Assembly: GCA_042568205.1 (NCBI GenBank)
Contig: JBHPJE010000002.1
Location: 1 to 64,000 of the forward strand
Reading direction: 5' to 3'
DNA from: JAUVDZ01 sp042568205
Lineage (GTDB): Bacteria; Patescibacteriota; Gracilibacteria; UBA1369; PNNO01
Length of the DNA stretch: 64,000 bases
Below are positions 40,839-49,520 of the stretch, piece after piece (positions within the stretch are counted from its first letter, which is position 1; each line of letters opens with the position of its first letter). Below the pieces are notes generated by a model, which was not told the origin of the DNA, did not search any database, and saw only the letters and a list, made by a program, of their open reading frames with translations. Both the position numbers and the translations under genes were made by a program.

Positions 40839-40866
40839 TTGACATATTTTAGAAAACAGCTAGTAT
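40839..40866 (+). promoter_or_regulatory. Promoter of the GC-rich orphan gene
   Basis: Perfect TTGACA (40839-40844), 16-base spacer and TAGTAT (40861-40866). It gives an unusually long leader of about 120 bases before the ATG at 40996, ending in a strong Shine-Dalgarno (AGGAG at 40983-40987). Confidence 0.65.
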
Positions 40867-40995
40867 GTTTTTCCAAGCAGTTTTTTAGTCTTATGCCTAT
40901 TTTTTATTGTTAGCGCATTTTTCTACTGTTTTGAGATCATTGAGGCAACAGGGAAAAACGAACAAAAACCACGAAAGGACGAAGGAGAACAAAGT

Positions 40996-41394
40996 ATGAC
41001 CACTCACAATCACATTGCCTGGGGCAATCCCGACAACATCGAAACACGGCCTCTGGACACCACGCGAGGAACCCTGGTGGGGCTCTTCACGCCGGTAGTC
41101 CCGGGCTGCCCGCTCGCGCTGGCTGCCGAGGACTTCGCCATGAGCGACGACGAGTTCGCGACCTGGGCGCAGGTGGAGATGGTTCCCTACAAGGAGCTGG
41201 GCCTGCACGAAATCGAAGGCCTGTGGCCGGACAACGGCAAGAAGGTGTTCAATCCGCTCATCGCCATCCTCTCGCCCGCCACAGAGGAGCCTGAGATGAC
41301 AGCGGAAGAGGCTGCGGACAAGGACATCGAGCCGACCTGGGTGAGCTGCCGGACCCTGCCGGACACCGCCCTGACGTGGAAGCCGCAGGCCTAG
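40996..41394 (+). CDS. GC-rich orphan gene of unknown function
   Basis: 132-residue soluble protein with no recognised domain (MTTHNHIAWGNPDNIETRPL..., with LGLHEIEGLWPDNGKKVFNPLIAIL). The base composition is strikingly unlike its surroundings: 39 of the 60 bases from 41041 to 41100 are G or C, while the genes around it are strongly AT-rich, and its codons end mostly in G or C. It has a canonical Shine-Dalgarno (GAAGGAG), a promoter and a 10-bp GC terminator, as a self-contained unit. This pattern indicates recent transfer from a GC-rich donor or an unusual selection on this gene. Confidence 0.75.
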   Translation: MTTHNHIAWGNPDNIETRPLDTTRGTLVGLFTPVVPGCPLALAAEDFAMSDDEFATWAQVEMVPYKELGLHEIEGLWPDNGKKVFNPLIAILSPATEEPEMTAEEAADKDIEPTWVSCRTLPDTALTWKPQA

Positions 41395-41433
41395 GTCTGG
41401 GCCTCCACATATCTATTGCCTCTTGACAACGAA

Positions 41434-41467
41434 GGGCCCCCGGATCATACCGGGGGCCCCTATTTTA
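41434..41467 (+). terminator. Strong GC-rich intrinsic terminator
   Basis: GGGCCCCCGG (41434-41443) and CCGGGGGCCC (41450-41459) form a perfect 10-bp stem with loop ATCATA, followed by CTATTTTA. It closes the GC-rich orphan unit. Confidence 0.85.
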
Positions 41468-41520
41468 ATTTCAAACTTTTTAAGGTAAGATTGCCCTAGT
41501 GTAATGCTAACCTTTTTTAT

Positions 41521-41925
41521 ATGAATCCAAAGGAACCTTTTCACCCGCCAGTACACTTTGAAATTCCAGTTGATGATATGGAAAGAGCAACCAAATTTTA
41601 TAATGAATTGTTTGGCTGGGATATTTTTGGTGCACCGGGTTTTGAAGATTATAAAATGATTTATGCCCTTCCTGTTGATAAAGACAATATGATTCAGGGT
41701 CAGGGAATTAATGGTGGGATGATGAAGCGATCGAATCCCGGAACTCCTATCATAAATTACATTAATGTTGAAGACATTGATGCTTATTTAGCTAAACTTG
41801 AAACACTTGGAGGCCAGATCCTTATGCCAAAAATGCCGATTCCTGGAATTGGCTGGAACGCTGTTGTAAAAGACACTGAGGGTAATACTTTTGGTATGCT
41901 CCAACAAGATAAAAATGCTGCTTAA
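41521..41925 (+). CDS. VOC (glyoxalase/bleomycin-resistance) superfamily protein
   Basis: 134-residue single VOC domain of the YaaP/extradiol-like type: HFEIPVDDMERATKFYNELFGWDIF at the N-terminus and GGQILMPKMPIPGIGW...DTEGNTFGMLQ at the C-terminus. The metal-site pattern (His, Glu) is partly visible (PPVHFEIP). Substrate unknown. It is 2 bases from the next gene, so it is probably co-transcribed with the Na/Pi-like membrane protein. Confidence 0.85.
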   Translation: MNPKEPFHPPVHFEIPVDDMERATKFYNELFGWDIFGAPGFEDYKMIYALPVDKDNMIQGQGINGGMMKRSNPGTPIINYINVEDIDAYLAKLETLGGQILMPKMPIPGIGWNAVVKDTEGNTFGMLQQDKNAA

Positions 41926-41927
41926 CT

Positions 41928-43409
41928 ATGAATGATAAAGACGATTTAAAAAAAGAGCTTAAGAAAAAACAGCATAATTTTGACGAAGCTAAAGAACACG
42001 CTAATAAAACTCTTAAGCGTGAGAAAACAAAAATCTATAAGGAAGAAGAGCAAAAACTCACAGAGGAAGAAAAAAAGCTTTCGAAAGAGCTAACGACTTT
42101 GCATAAAAAACGAAGTAAAGCTTTAAATAAAATTGAAAGCCGATTTAAAAAAGTAACTAAACTTTTTGATAAAAAAGCTAAAGAGGCAGTTACAGAAAAG
42201 GAAAAAGAGCACAAAAAAATTCATCGTGAAGCTGAACATGCAAATCATATAGTTGAAGAAATGACTGCAAAAGAAATCGAATCAGCAAGAAAAGAATTAA
42301 TTTCAGTTAGAAAACGAGTTTATTCAAGAAGAAGAAAAATTATTAATTTTTTGCAACTTGTTTTAGTTTTATACCTATTTATTTTGTCAGTAATAGTAAT
42401 TAAAGAAGTTGCATTAGCACTGAGTGAAGGAGCAATTGAGGCAATTTCAACAACTGTTGATAATGATGTAAGTGCTTTTGGGGCTGGCTGGTTCACAACT
42501 GTAATTGCACAATCAGGCTCAGTAATTGCAATCTTAGCTAATTCGCTAGTTGGTGCAAAAATTATTACATTTGAAGTTGGCTTCTTTATTTTACTCGGAA
42601 TCACTCTTGGAAATCCTTTAACTCCAGTAATTGCTTCGCTTGTTATAAAAACAAAAGATCATTGGCATTTACAGAGAGGATTTGAGTTGGGTCTTGCTAC
42701 TATTGTTTATTCATTTTATTTGATAGTTCTTGTAGTACTTATTGAAATTCCAACAGGGCTGTTTACAAAATCAGGCGAGGCTGTGGCTGGATGGGCAGAG
42801 GGCTTCCCGGTTTTTCAGGAAATACCAGATTTACTATCAGTGATTACTGCGCCTTTATTAGAATTAATAAGGTTTGATTTATGGCCGATCCCTATTGGAT
42901 TTGTTTTTGGAATTGGACTATTAATTTTCAGTTTGGGGAAGGTTGGGAAAAGTGTATTTGTATTTTTAGGAGGTAAAAGACATGCCCGTGCAATCATGGA
43001 AAAAATGCTAGGGAACCACTGGAAAGCCTTTGGAATCGGGCTAGGACTAACAATAATAATCCCAAGTGCTTCGTTGTTAACTACTTTAATGGTGCCGTTG
43101 GCGATAGCGCAATTAGTAAGGTTAAGACAGGCAATTCCATATTTAATCGGCACATCCGTTGCAACGTTTATTGATGTTTTACTGGCATCATTTGCAAACT
43201 CTCAGCCTTATGCAATTGCAGGTGGAGTTGTTCTTACTATGATAGCTGGATTAGGGATACTATTTATCCCTGGAAATTTCGGAACAAACCTTGTTTATAA
43301 AACCACAAAATATCTTTCAACACATGTCATCAAAATGAGAAGGAGAAATATTTTAAAATACATAGCAGCCTTTATGGTGATCCCTATAATATTAATCTTA
43401 ATATTTTAA
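41928..43409 (+). CDS. Na/Pi-cotransporter-like membrane protein with coiled-coil N-terminus
   Basis: 493 residues. The first about 135 are an extremely charged Lys/Glu coiled coil, preceding about nine membrane segments. The first repeat around AGWFTTVIAQSGSVIAILANSLV and TLGNPLTPVIASLVI resembles the inverted repeats of the Na/Pi (NptA, PF02690) family, though the usual QSSSAT is changed to QSGSVI. A second weaker repeat is at LTIIIPSASLLTTLMVPLAIAQL. This is a divergent family member, and phosphate transport is not assured. The cytosolic coiled coil may be a sensor or scaffold. It overlaps no other frame and is followed by a small gene 2 bases later. Confidence 0.65.
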   Translation: MNDKDDLKKELKKKQHNFDEAKEHANKTLKREKTKIYKEEEQKLTEEEKKLSKELTTLHKKRSKALNKIESRFKKVTKLFDKKAKEAVTEKEKEHKKIHREAEHANHIVEEMTAKEIESARKELISVRKRVYSRRRKIINFLQLVLVLYLFILSVIVIKEVALALSEGAIEAISTTVDNDVSAFGAGWFTTVIAQSGSVIAILANSLVGAKIITFEVGFFILLGITLGNPLTPVIASLVIKTKDHWHLQRGFELGLATIVYSFYLIVLVVLIEIPTGLFTKSGEAVAGWAEGFPVFQEIPDLLSVITAPLLELIRFDLWPIPIGFVFGIGLLIFSLGKVGKSVFVFLGGKRHARAIMEKMLGNHWKAFGIGLGLTIIIPSASLLTTLMVPLAIAQLVRLRQAIPYLIGTSVATFIDVLLASFANSQPYAIAGGVVLTMIAGLGILFIPGNFGTNLVYKTTKYLSTHVIKMRRRNILKYIAAFMVIPIILILIF

Positions 43410-43411
43410 TT

Positions 43412-43597
43412 ATGGTTAAACCACGAATTGGTCAAATTTGGAGAAAGAAAGCTTCAGGTGATCGTGTAAAAGTGATAAAGTTGTTTGGGAGTGAAGTGAA
43501 AGTTATAGATACGGACGGTTCAAATCAGGGCAAACAATACATGATTCCAAATCACAAGTTAAACAATGTTGACTACATACTAATTTCAAATGCCTAA
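43412..43597 (+). CDS. Small beta-rich hypothetical protein
   Basis: 61 residues, starting 2 bases after the Na/Pi-like gene and overlapping the start of carB by 8 bases. The pattern PRIGQIWRKKASGDRVKVIK followed by SEVKVIDTDG suggests a small SH3-like barrel. The tight packing supports a translated gene. Function unknown. Confidence 0.65.
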   Translation: MVKPRIGQIWRKKASGDRVKVIKLFGSEVKVIDTDGSNQGKQYMIPNHKLNNVDYILISNA

Positions 43598-46500
43598 AAA
43601 AACTCACAAGATAAAGAAAATTCTCGTCCTCGGTTCAGGAGCCTTGAAAATAGGTGAGGCAGGAGAGTTCGATTATTCTGGTGCGCAGGCAATAAAAGCG
43701 TGTAAAGAAGAAGGCATTAAAACAGTTTTGGTAAATCCAAATATTGCAACGAATCAAACTTCAAAAGAGCTTGCAGATCAAATTTACTTTTTGCCTGTTA
43801 ATGCATTTTTTGTAGAAAAAGTTATTAAAAAAGAAAAACCTGATGGAATTATGTTGGCGTTCGGAGGCCAAACTGCTTTAAATTGTGGAATCGATCTTGA
43901 TGAAAAAGGAATCCTGAAAAAATATAAAGTTGAGGTTTTAGGAACTCCAGTTCAAACAATTAAAAACACTGAAGATAGAGATTTATTTAATAAAGAACTT
44001 ACGAAAATTGGCGTAAAGATGCCAAAAAGTAGGGCTTGTACAACTGAAGCCCAGGCATTTAAAGCTGCTGAAAAAATTGGATTCCCTTTAATTATACGTG
44101 CGGCTTTTACACTTGGAGGAAAAGGTTCAGGATTTGCTCATAATAAACGTGAGCTTAAAGAAATGTTGAGTAAAGCTTTTGCATATTCACCGCAAGTTTT
44201 AGTTGAAGAGAATTTAAAAGGATGGAAAGAAGTTGAATACGAAGTTGTAAGAGATAAAGATGATAATTGTATTACTGTGACGAACATGGAAAATTTTGAT
44301 CCACTTGGAATTCACACTGGTGAGTCGATCGTGATCGCTCCATCTCAAACATTAACAAATTCTGAATATCATAAATTAAGGGACTTATCGACTAAGACAA
44401 TTCGTCATTTAGGAATAGTTGGTGAATGTAATATCCAGTTTGCTTTGGACCCTTGGTCTGAAGATTATCGTGTGATTGAAGTTAATGCTCGACTATCAAG
44501 ATCATCTGCTTTGGCATCAAAGGCTACGGGCTATCCTTTGGCTCATGTAGCGGCAAAACTAGGTCTTGGGTATACATTGCCGGAACTTAAAAATGCAGTT
44601 ACTAAAACTACTGTGGCTTGCTTTGAGCCAGCCTTGGATTATGTAGCTTTAAAGATTCCAAGATGGGATTTGCAGAAGTTTCAAAGAGTGTCGCAAGAGA
44701 TAACTTCTGAGATGAAATCTGTGGGTGAAATTATGGCCTTAGGACGAAACTTTGAGGAAGTTATGCAGAAGGGATTAAGAATGCTTCAAATCGGATTATA
44801 TGGACTCACAGCAAATAAACATTTGGATTTGCGCAAAGTGAATCTGTCAAAAGAGATTTCAGTGCCGACTCCAAAGCGTCCTTTGGCAATTGCTGAAGCA
44901 TTAAGGCGTGGATGGACTGTTAAAAAAATTAATAAGCTTTCAGGAATTGATCCTTGGTTCCTGGAAAAGTTAAAAAATATTATTGATACAGAAAAGAAAT
45001 TAAAACGATCATTAGGCGAAGACATTTTAAGGGAAGCGAAAAAACAAGGATTTTCTGATGCACAAATTGCTACAATAACAAAGAATGAAGAAAATGAAAT
45101 TAGAAATTTACGTAAGAAATTGGGGATTGTACCTGTTGTAAAACAGATTGATACAATGGCCGCAGAATGGCCGGCACAAACCAATTATTTGTATTTGACT
45201 TATCATGGAGATAAGAACGATGTTAAGCCAAGCAAAAAGAAAAAAGTAATTGTTTTAGGTTCGGGATCGTATTCAATTGGATCATCAGTTGAGTTTGATT
45301 GGTGCTGTGTAACTGCGCTGCAAACTGTTGGAAAACAAGGATACGAAACAATAATGATCAATTATAATCCTGAGACTGTTAGTACGGATTATGATATTTC
45401 AGATAAGTTATATTTTGATGAACTTTCAGTTGAGAGAGTTTTAGATATTTATGAAATGGAAAAACCTGATGGCGTAATTTTGTCTGCGGGAGGCCAAATT
45501 CCAAATAATATCGCAACAAAATTAAAAGCTGCAGGTGTTAAAGTTTTAGGAACTGATCCTAAAAATATTGATAGAGCTGAGAACCGGCACAAGTTCTCAG
45601 GTATGCTTGATCGAATTGAAGTAGATCAACCAGAATGGAAAGAATTAGTGAAAATGTCTGATGCCGTGAAATTCGCGAAAAGAGTAGAATACCCTGTGCT
45701 AGTCCGACCTTCATATGTCTTGAGCGGTGCTGCCATGCGGGTTGCACACAATAAAGATTCGCTCATCGACTTTTTAGAGACTGCAACCCGCGTGTCGCCT
45801 GATGCTCCTGTGGTAATTAGTAAATTTGAAAAAGGAGCAAAAGAAATTGAAATAGATGCTGTAGCCCATAAAGGGCGATTGGTTATCTATGCAATTGCCG
45901 AACATATTGAACAAGCTGGAGTTCATTCCGGAGATGCAACAATTGTTTTGCCTCCTCAAAAACTCTACATTGAAACGATTAGAAGAATTAAAAATATCAC
46001 TAAGAAGATTGCAAAAGAACTGAATATTTCTGGGCCATTTAACATTCAATTTTTGGCTAGGCAAAATGATGTGAAAGTAATCGAATGCAACTTAAGAGCA
46101 AGTCGATCATTCCCTTTCTCATCAAAAGTTACTGGTTATAATTTTATTGAAATCGCAACAAAATCAATGATGGGATTGAGCAAAGATAAAGCATTAAATT
46201 ATAAACATTATAATACCTTAGATTTAGACCATGTTGGAGTAAAAGCTCCTCAATTCAGCTTCTCAAGACTGCAAGGAGCTGATCCTGTGCTAGGCGTAGA
46301 GATGGCTTCTACAGGCGAAGTGGCGTGTTTTGGTAAAAACCTTCACGCAGCATTTTTAAAGGCAATGATTTCAGTTGGATTTGTAATGCCAAAGAAAAAT
46401 GTACTACTTTCAATCGGACGAATTGAAGACAAGGTGGGCTTCTTAGATTCAGCAAAAAAACTTCATGAGATGGGATACAACTTATTCGCTACCGAAGGTA

Positions 46501-46796
46501 CATCTAATTTCTTAAATGAAAACGGAATTAAAAATACTAAAGTTCACAAAGTATCAACAGGTAAATCACCAAATATCGTCGACTATATCAACGAACGCAA
46601 AGTCGACTTGGTTATTGATATTCCAAAAAACTACACAAGGCAAGAAATCACTGACGGCTACCTAATCAGGCGTCGGGCTATCGACATGAATGTGCCTTTA
46701 TTAACAAACCTACAAGTTTCAAACCTAATGGTCGAGGCAATCGAAAGATACAGCCTGGACGACCTGGAAATTATGGAATGGAGCGAGTATGTTTAG
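43590..46796 (+). CDS. carB: Carbamoyl-phosphate synthase large subunit, eukaryotic CPS type
   Basis: 1068 residues, the two-fold ATP-grasp enzyme that makes carbamoyl phosphate for pyrimidine and arginine synthesis. The first half opens VLGSGALKIGEAGEFDYSGAQA and the second VLGSGSYSIGSSVEFDWCCVTA. The central KQIDTMAAEWPAQTNYLYLT and the GGQIPNNIA, PSYVLSGAAMRV and CNLRASRSFPF segments match, from memory, human CPS1 more closely than E. coli CarB. The C-terminal MGS-like allosteric domain is present. No carA glutaminase partner lies in the window, so ammonia or a distant carA must supply nitrogen. It is preceded by an overlapping small gene. Confidence 0.93.
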   Translation: MPKKTHKIKKILVLGSGALKIGEAGEFDYSGAQAIKACKEEGIKTVLVNPNIATNQTSKELADQIYFLPVNAFFVEKVIKKEKPDGIMLAFGGQTALNCGIDLDEKGILKKYKVEVLGTPVQTIKNTEDRDLFNKELTKIGVKMPKSRACTTEAQAFKAAEKIGFPLIIRAAFTLGGKGSGFAHNKRELKEMLSKAFAYSPQVLVEENLKGWKEVEYEVVRDKDDNCITVTNMENFDPLGIHTGESIVIAPSQTLTNSEYHKLRDLSTKTIRHLGIVGECNIQFALDPWSEDYRVIEVNARLSRSSALASKATGYPLAHVAAKLGLGYTLPELKNAVTKTTVACFEPALDYVALKIPRWDLQKFQRVSQEITSEMKSVGEIMALGRNFEEVMQKGLRMLQIGLYGLTANKHLDLRKVNLSKEISVPTPKRPLAIAEALRRGWTVKKINKLSGIDPWFLEKLKNIIDTEKKLKRSLGEDILREAKKQGFSDAQIATITKNEENEIRNLRKKLGIVPVVKQIDTMAAEWPAQTNYLYLTYHGDKNDVKPSKKKKVIVLGSGSYSIGSSVEFDWCCVTALQTVGKQGYETIMINYNPETVSTDYDISDKLYFDELSVERVLDIYEMEKPDGVILSAGGQIPNNIATKLKAAGVKVLGTDPKNIDRAENRHKFSGMLDRIEVDQPEWKELVKMSDAVKFAKRVEYPVLVRPSYVLSGAAMRVAHNKDSLIDFLETATRVSPDAPVVISKFEKGAKEIEIDAVAHKGRLVIYAIAEHIEQAGVHSGDATIVLPPQKLYIETIRRIKNITKKIAKELNISGPFNIQFLARQNDVKVIECNLRASRSFPFSSKVTGYNFIEIATKSMMGLSKDKALNYKHYNTLDLDHVGVKAPQFSFSRLQGADPVLGVEMASTGEVACFGKNLHAAFLKAMISVGFVMPKKNVLLSIGRIEDKVGFLDSAKKLHEMGYNLFATEGTSNFLNENGIKNTKVHKVSTGKSPNIVDYINERKVDLVIDIPKNYTRQEITDGYLIRRRAIDMNVPLLTNLQVSNLMVEAIERYSLDDLEIMEWSEYV

Positions 46797-47713
46797 TTTC
46801 CTTTTCTTAAATGATGCATAACGTAAATTGCTGCAGTAGCACCATCGCCACCTGAAGCAATGACTTGTTTAACTGCGTCTTTTCGTATGTCTCCTACAGC
46901 GTATACACGCGGATGAGAGCTTTGCATTTGCTGATCTACCTTGATGTACCCATTATCTAATTCAAGCTTTCCTTCGACTAATTCTGAGCGTGGTATGTAG
47001 CCAACAAAAATAAACACACCTTTGCATGGGAATTCGTGCTCTTTATCTTCTTTATTATCATGAAGTAACACGCGGTCAACTTTTCCATCTTCGCCTCCAC
47101 GGACTTCTTTAACTTCATTATTAAACATGAATTCAATTTTTGGATCTTTTTCAGCTAAATCAATCATGTATTTCTCTGCTGTAAACTCATCACGACGGTG
47201 AATAATGGTTACTTTGCTAGCATGTTTCGCTAAAGCAATTCCTTCATCTAAAGCACTATCTCCGCCTCCAACAATTATGCATTCCATATCTTTATAAAAA
47301 GCACCATCGCAAGTTGCGCAGTAAGAAACGCCTTTTCCACGATATTCATCCTCGCCAGGAACATTTAAATGACGAGGGTCTGACCCTAATCCAACAATCG
47401 CATACTTAGCTTTATACTCTTTATCTTTTGTTTTTAAAATTACATGATCATCTTGCGGATCAATTTCTTTTACACCCTCGTATCGAATTTCAGCTCCAAA
47501 TTTTTGAGCATGAGCCATAATTTTTTGAGCAAGTTCAACACCTCCTACTTCTTCAATCCCAGGATAATTTTCAATACTGTCAGTTAACATGAGTTGACCA
47601 CCTGGTGCATTTTTTTCTAAAACCACTGCCTTGGCACCACCCCTAGCAGCATAAAGTGCGGCACTCATTCCAGCTACTCCGGCACCAACTATTACAATGT
47701 CATATTCTTCCAT
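46793..47713 (-). CDS. trxB: Thioredoxin reductase
   Basis: 306-residue low-molecular-weight flavoprotein. FAD-binding GAGVAGMSAALYAARGG (10-26), redox-active Cys132-AT-Cys135 (CATCDG), NADPH-binding GGGDSALDEGIAL and C-terminal YAVGDIRKDAVKQVIASGGDGATAA. Typical length. It keeps thioredoxin reduced. Convergent with carB, overlapping by 4 bases; an 11-base tandem array lies just upstream. Confidence 0.95.
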   Translation of the reverse strand: MEEYDIVIVGAGVAGMSAALYAARGGAKAVVLEKNAPGGQLMLTDSIENYPGIEEVGGVELAQKIMAHAQKFGAEIRYEGVKEIDPQDDHVILKTKDKEYKAKYAIVGLGSDPRHLNVPGEDEYRGKGVSYCATCDGAFYKDMECIIVGGGDSALDEGIALAKHASKVTIIHRRDEFTAEKYMIDLAEKDPKIEFMFNNEVKEVRGGEDGKVDRVLLHDNKEDKEHEFPCKGVFIFVGYIPRSELVEGKLELDNGYIKVDQQMQSSHPRVYAVGDIRKDAVKQVIASGGDGATAAIYVMHHLRKGN

Positions 47714-47778
47714 AAGTTTTTAAAGTTATTAATTTTACAGTTAAAAATGGTATCAAAATTGGGGTAATTTAACAAGCA

Positions 47779-47879
47779 TATCCATCCGACTACCGGACGG
47801 GTATACGTTGGGTGTCGGCCGGGTATCCATCGGGTATCCACCGAGTACCCACTGGATATACATGCGACTGTCGGCCGAA
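47779..47879. repeat. Degenerate 11-base tandem repeat array, GC-rich
   Basis: About nine units, mostly 11 bases long: TATCCATCCGAC, TACCGGACGGG, TATACGTTGGG, TGTCGGCCGGG, TATCCATCGGG, TATCCACCGAG, TACCCACTGGA, TATACATGCGA, CTGTCGGCCGAA. The rough consensus is TATCCATCGGG. The block is GC-rich inside an AT-rich genome and sits between the glpD stop and the trxB start (both on the minus strand), so it is in the trxB upstream region. An open frame across it would rotate with each unit, so it is not coding. The period is close to one helical turn. Confidence 0.85.
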
Positions 47880-47901
47880 TAAGCGACGGCTTAGTTTCGG
47901 C

Positions 47902-49407
47902 TTATTGTTGAGGGTTGTGGCTACGCCATTTTTCACGTTTGTTCGCTTCTTCTTGGTATCGCTGGGTTTCTTTTTCAACATCTTCAGACGATCTTCCAGT
48001 CTTTTCAATTAAAATTTTTGCTAAATTTTGTATAGTCGATTGGTCAAAATTTTTGTGTTCTAAAAATAACGAAGTTCGCCGAATTAAAAAATCTTCTAAA
48101 TGAATAACCATTCGATTTTTAATTTCGAATCGTAGTTGTGATTCAATTTCATCTGTGTCTTCATTTTTTAAAATTGGATTTGAATTTATAGAAACTTTTG
48201 TATTTGCATGTTTAGATTTTGGAAATGCAAAGTCAACAATCTCCTGCGCCATTGTTCTGAAAGTTGTATATTTTCCTCCTGCAACAACAACTGATCCTCC
48301 AGGACCTTCACCTATATGATGCTCGCGACTTATTTTTTGCAAATCCTCAGCATTGCTTCCCATTAAAGGTCGCACACCAACATAAGCACTTAAAATATCA
48401 TCTTCAGTTATATCCAAATTAGGATAATAACGGTTTAATAAAGCTAACAAATAATCAATATCTGCTTTTTCAACCTCAGCTTTCTCAGGATTCTCTGGGG
48501 TTGGCCCATCAGTAGTTCCAACAATTACCACGCCTTTTCCCATATCCTTCCGAGGAATCACAAATGAAATCCGCCCATCTTTCGGATGACTCATCACCAT
48601 TGCCCCAGGAACAGGAATCTTTTTTAAATCAAAAACAAGATGCACACCTTTGCTTGGTTCAAGCCATGGCTTCCAATCTTTTGATAATTTTGATCCAACC
48701 AAATCAGTCCAAGGGCCAGCGCAAACAATGGTTTTTTGCGCTTGTACAACAAACAATTCATTTGCTTCGCGATCTTTAACTGCGAATCCAGTAAGCTTTT
48801 CATCTTCAAAAATTGGATCTACTGCTTCAACATAATTAGCAACCTCGGCACCGTGTGCATGCGCATCCCGCATCACTTCAACTGTCAAAACATCATCCCA
48901 CATACTTGCATCGTAATATCTAAATCCACCTTTCAATCCTTCTTTTTTTAAAAAAGGTACATCTTTTAAAAGGCGTTTTTTTGACAATCTTTTATGAAAA
49001 CCTGGTGTTCTAAAAAGAGAAAGTAGATCGTAGAGCCACATTCCGAGGTTAATTATAAAAATCCCATGCTTATCTTTTTTATAAACAGGAAAATAAAACT
49101 TCAACGGCTTAACCATTTCTGGAACATTTTTTAATAGCTGAGTTCGCTCAGAAAGAGCTTCAAAAACAAGTTTAAACTGCATATTTTCTAAGTAGCGGAA
49201 TCCACCATGAGCAAGTTTTGAACTACGACTTGAAGTGCCTTCTGCGAAATCTGACTTCTCAACAAGAGCAACTTTAAGCCCTCGCATGGCTGCATCTCGC
49301 GCTGTTGCAGCACCAGTGATTCCACCTCCGATAATAAGGAGGTCAAATTTTTCGTCTTTCATTTTTTTAATTGATTCGGTGCGGGATCGGTGCGAAAATT
49401 CTTTCAT
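47902..49407 (-). CDS. glpD: Aerobic glycerol-3-phosphate dehydrogenase
   Basis: 501-residue FAD-dependent membrane-associated enzyme that oxidises glycerol 3-phosphate to DHAP, passing electrons to quinone. FAD site IIGGGITGAATARDAAMRGL (about 25-44), the signature SSRSSKLAHGGFRYLE, and a C-terminal DAO_C domain (FEIKNRMVIHLEDFLIRRTSLFLE). The start at 49407 is kept because the leading FS-x-R-x-x-x-x-x-x-M pattern resembles Bacillus GlpD, although an internal ATG at 49362 is possible. In a CPR cell lacking a full respiratory chain the electron acceptor is an open question. Confidence 0.92.
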   Translation of the reverse strand: MKEFSHRSRTESIKKMKDEKFDLLIIGGGITGAATARDAAMRGLKVALVEKSDFAEGTSSRSSKLAHGGFRYLENMQFKLVFEALSERTQLLKNVPEMVKPLKFYFPVYKKDKHGIFIINLGMWLYDLLSLFRTPGFHKRLSKKRLLKDVPFLKKEGLKGGFRYYDASMWDDVLTVEVMRDAHAHGAEVANYVEAVDPIFEDEKLTGFAVKDREANELFVVQAQKTIVCAGPWTDLVGSKLSKDWKPWLEPSKGVHLVFDLKKIPVPGAMVMSHPKDGRISFVIPRKDMGKGVVIVGTTDGPTPENPEKAEVEKADIDYLLALLNRYYPNLDITEDDILSAYVGVRPLMGSNAEDLQKISREHHIGEGPGGSVVVAGGKYTTFRTMAQEIVDFAFPKSKHANTKVSINSNPILKNEDTDEIESQLRFEIKNRMVIHLEDFLIRRTSLFLEHKNFDQSTIQNLAKILIEKTGRSSEDVEKETQRYQEEANKREKWRSHNPQQ

Positions 49408-49409
49408 TT

Positions 49410-49441
49410 TGGTATGTTATATGCCGAGCGATATCATACCA
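49410..49441. promoter_or_regulatory. Inverted repeat in the glpD/antiporter divergent gap
   Basis: TGGTATG (49410-49416) and CATACCA (49435-49441) are perfectly complementary, with a further TAT/ATA pairing inside. It is only 3 bases upstream of the glpD start codon and could be an operator or a leader hairpin. Confidence 0.4.
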
Positions 49442-49520
49442 TAAAATATTTTTTGATACGGCACTTCACACCCACCCCAAAATATGAGAAAATGGTCAAG
49501 AAGCGCACATAATCTCAAAC

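Noticed and set aside
40897..41208. Minus-strand open frame of 103 codons opposite the GC-rich orphan gene.
   Set aside because: GC-rich genes on one strand often leave long frames on the other. The plus-strand gene has promoter, Shine-Dalgarno and terminator; the minus-strand frame has none of these.
41423..41428. TTGACA just before the GC-rich terminator as a promoter for the VOC gene.
   Set aside because: The terminator stem follows immediately and there is no -10 box at a suitable distance.
47790..48008. Minus-strand open frame of 72 codons and its plus-strand counterpart (47812-48012) across the tandem array.
   Set aside because: Most of the first part is 11-base repeats, which rotate the reading frame, and the rest overlaps glpD in another frame.
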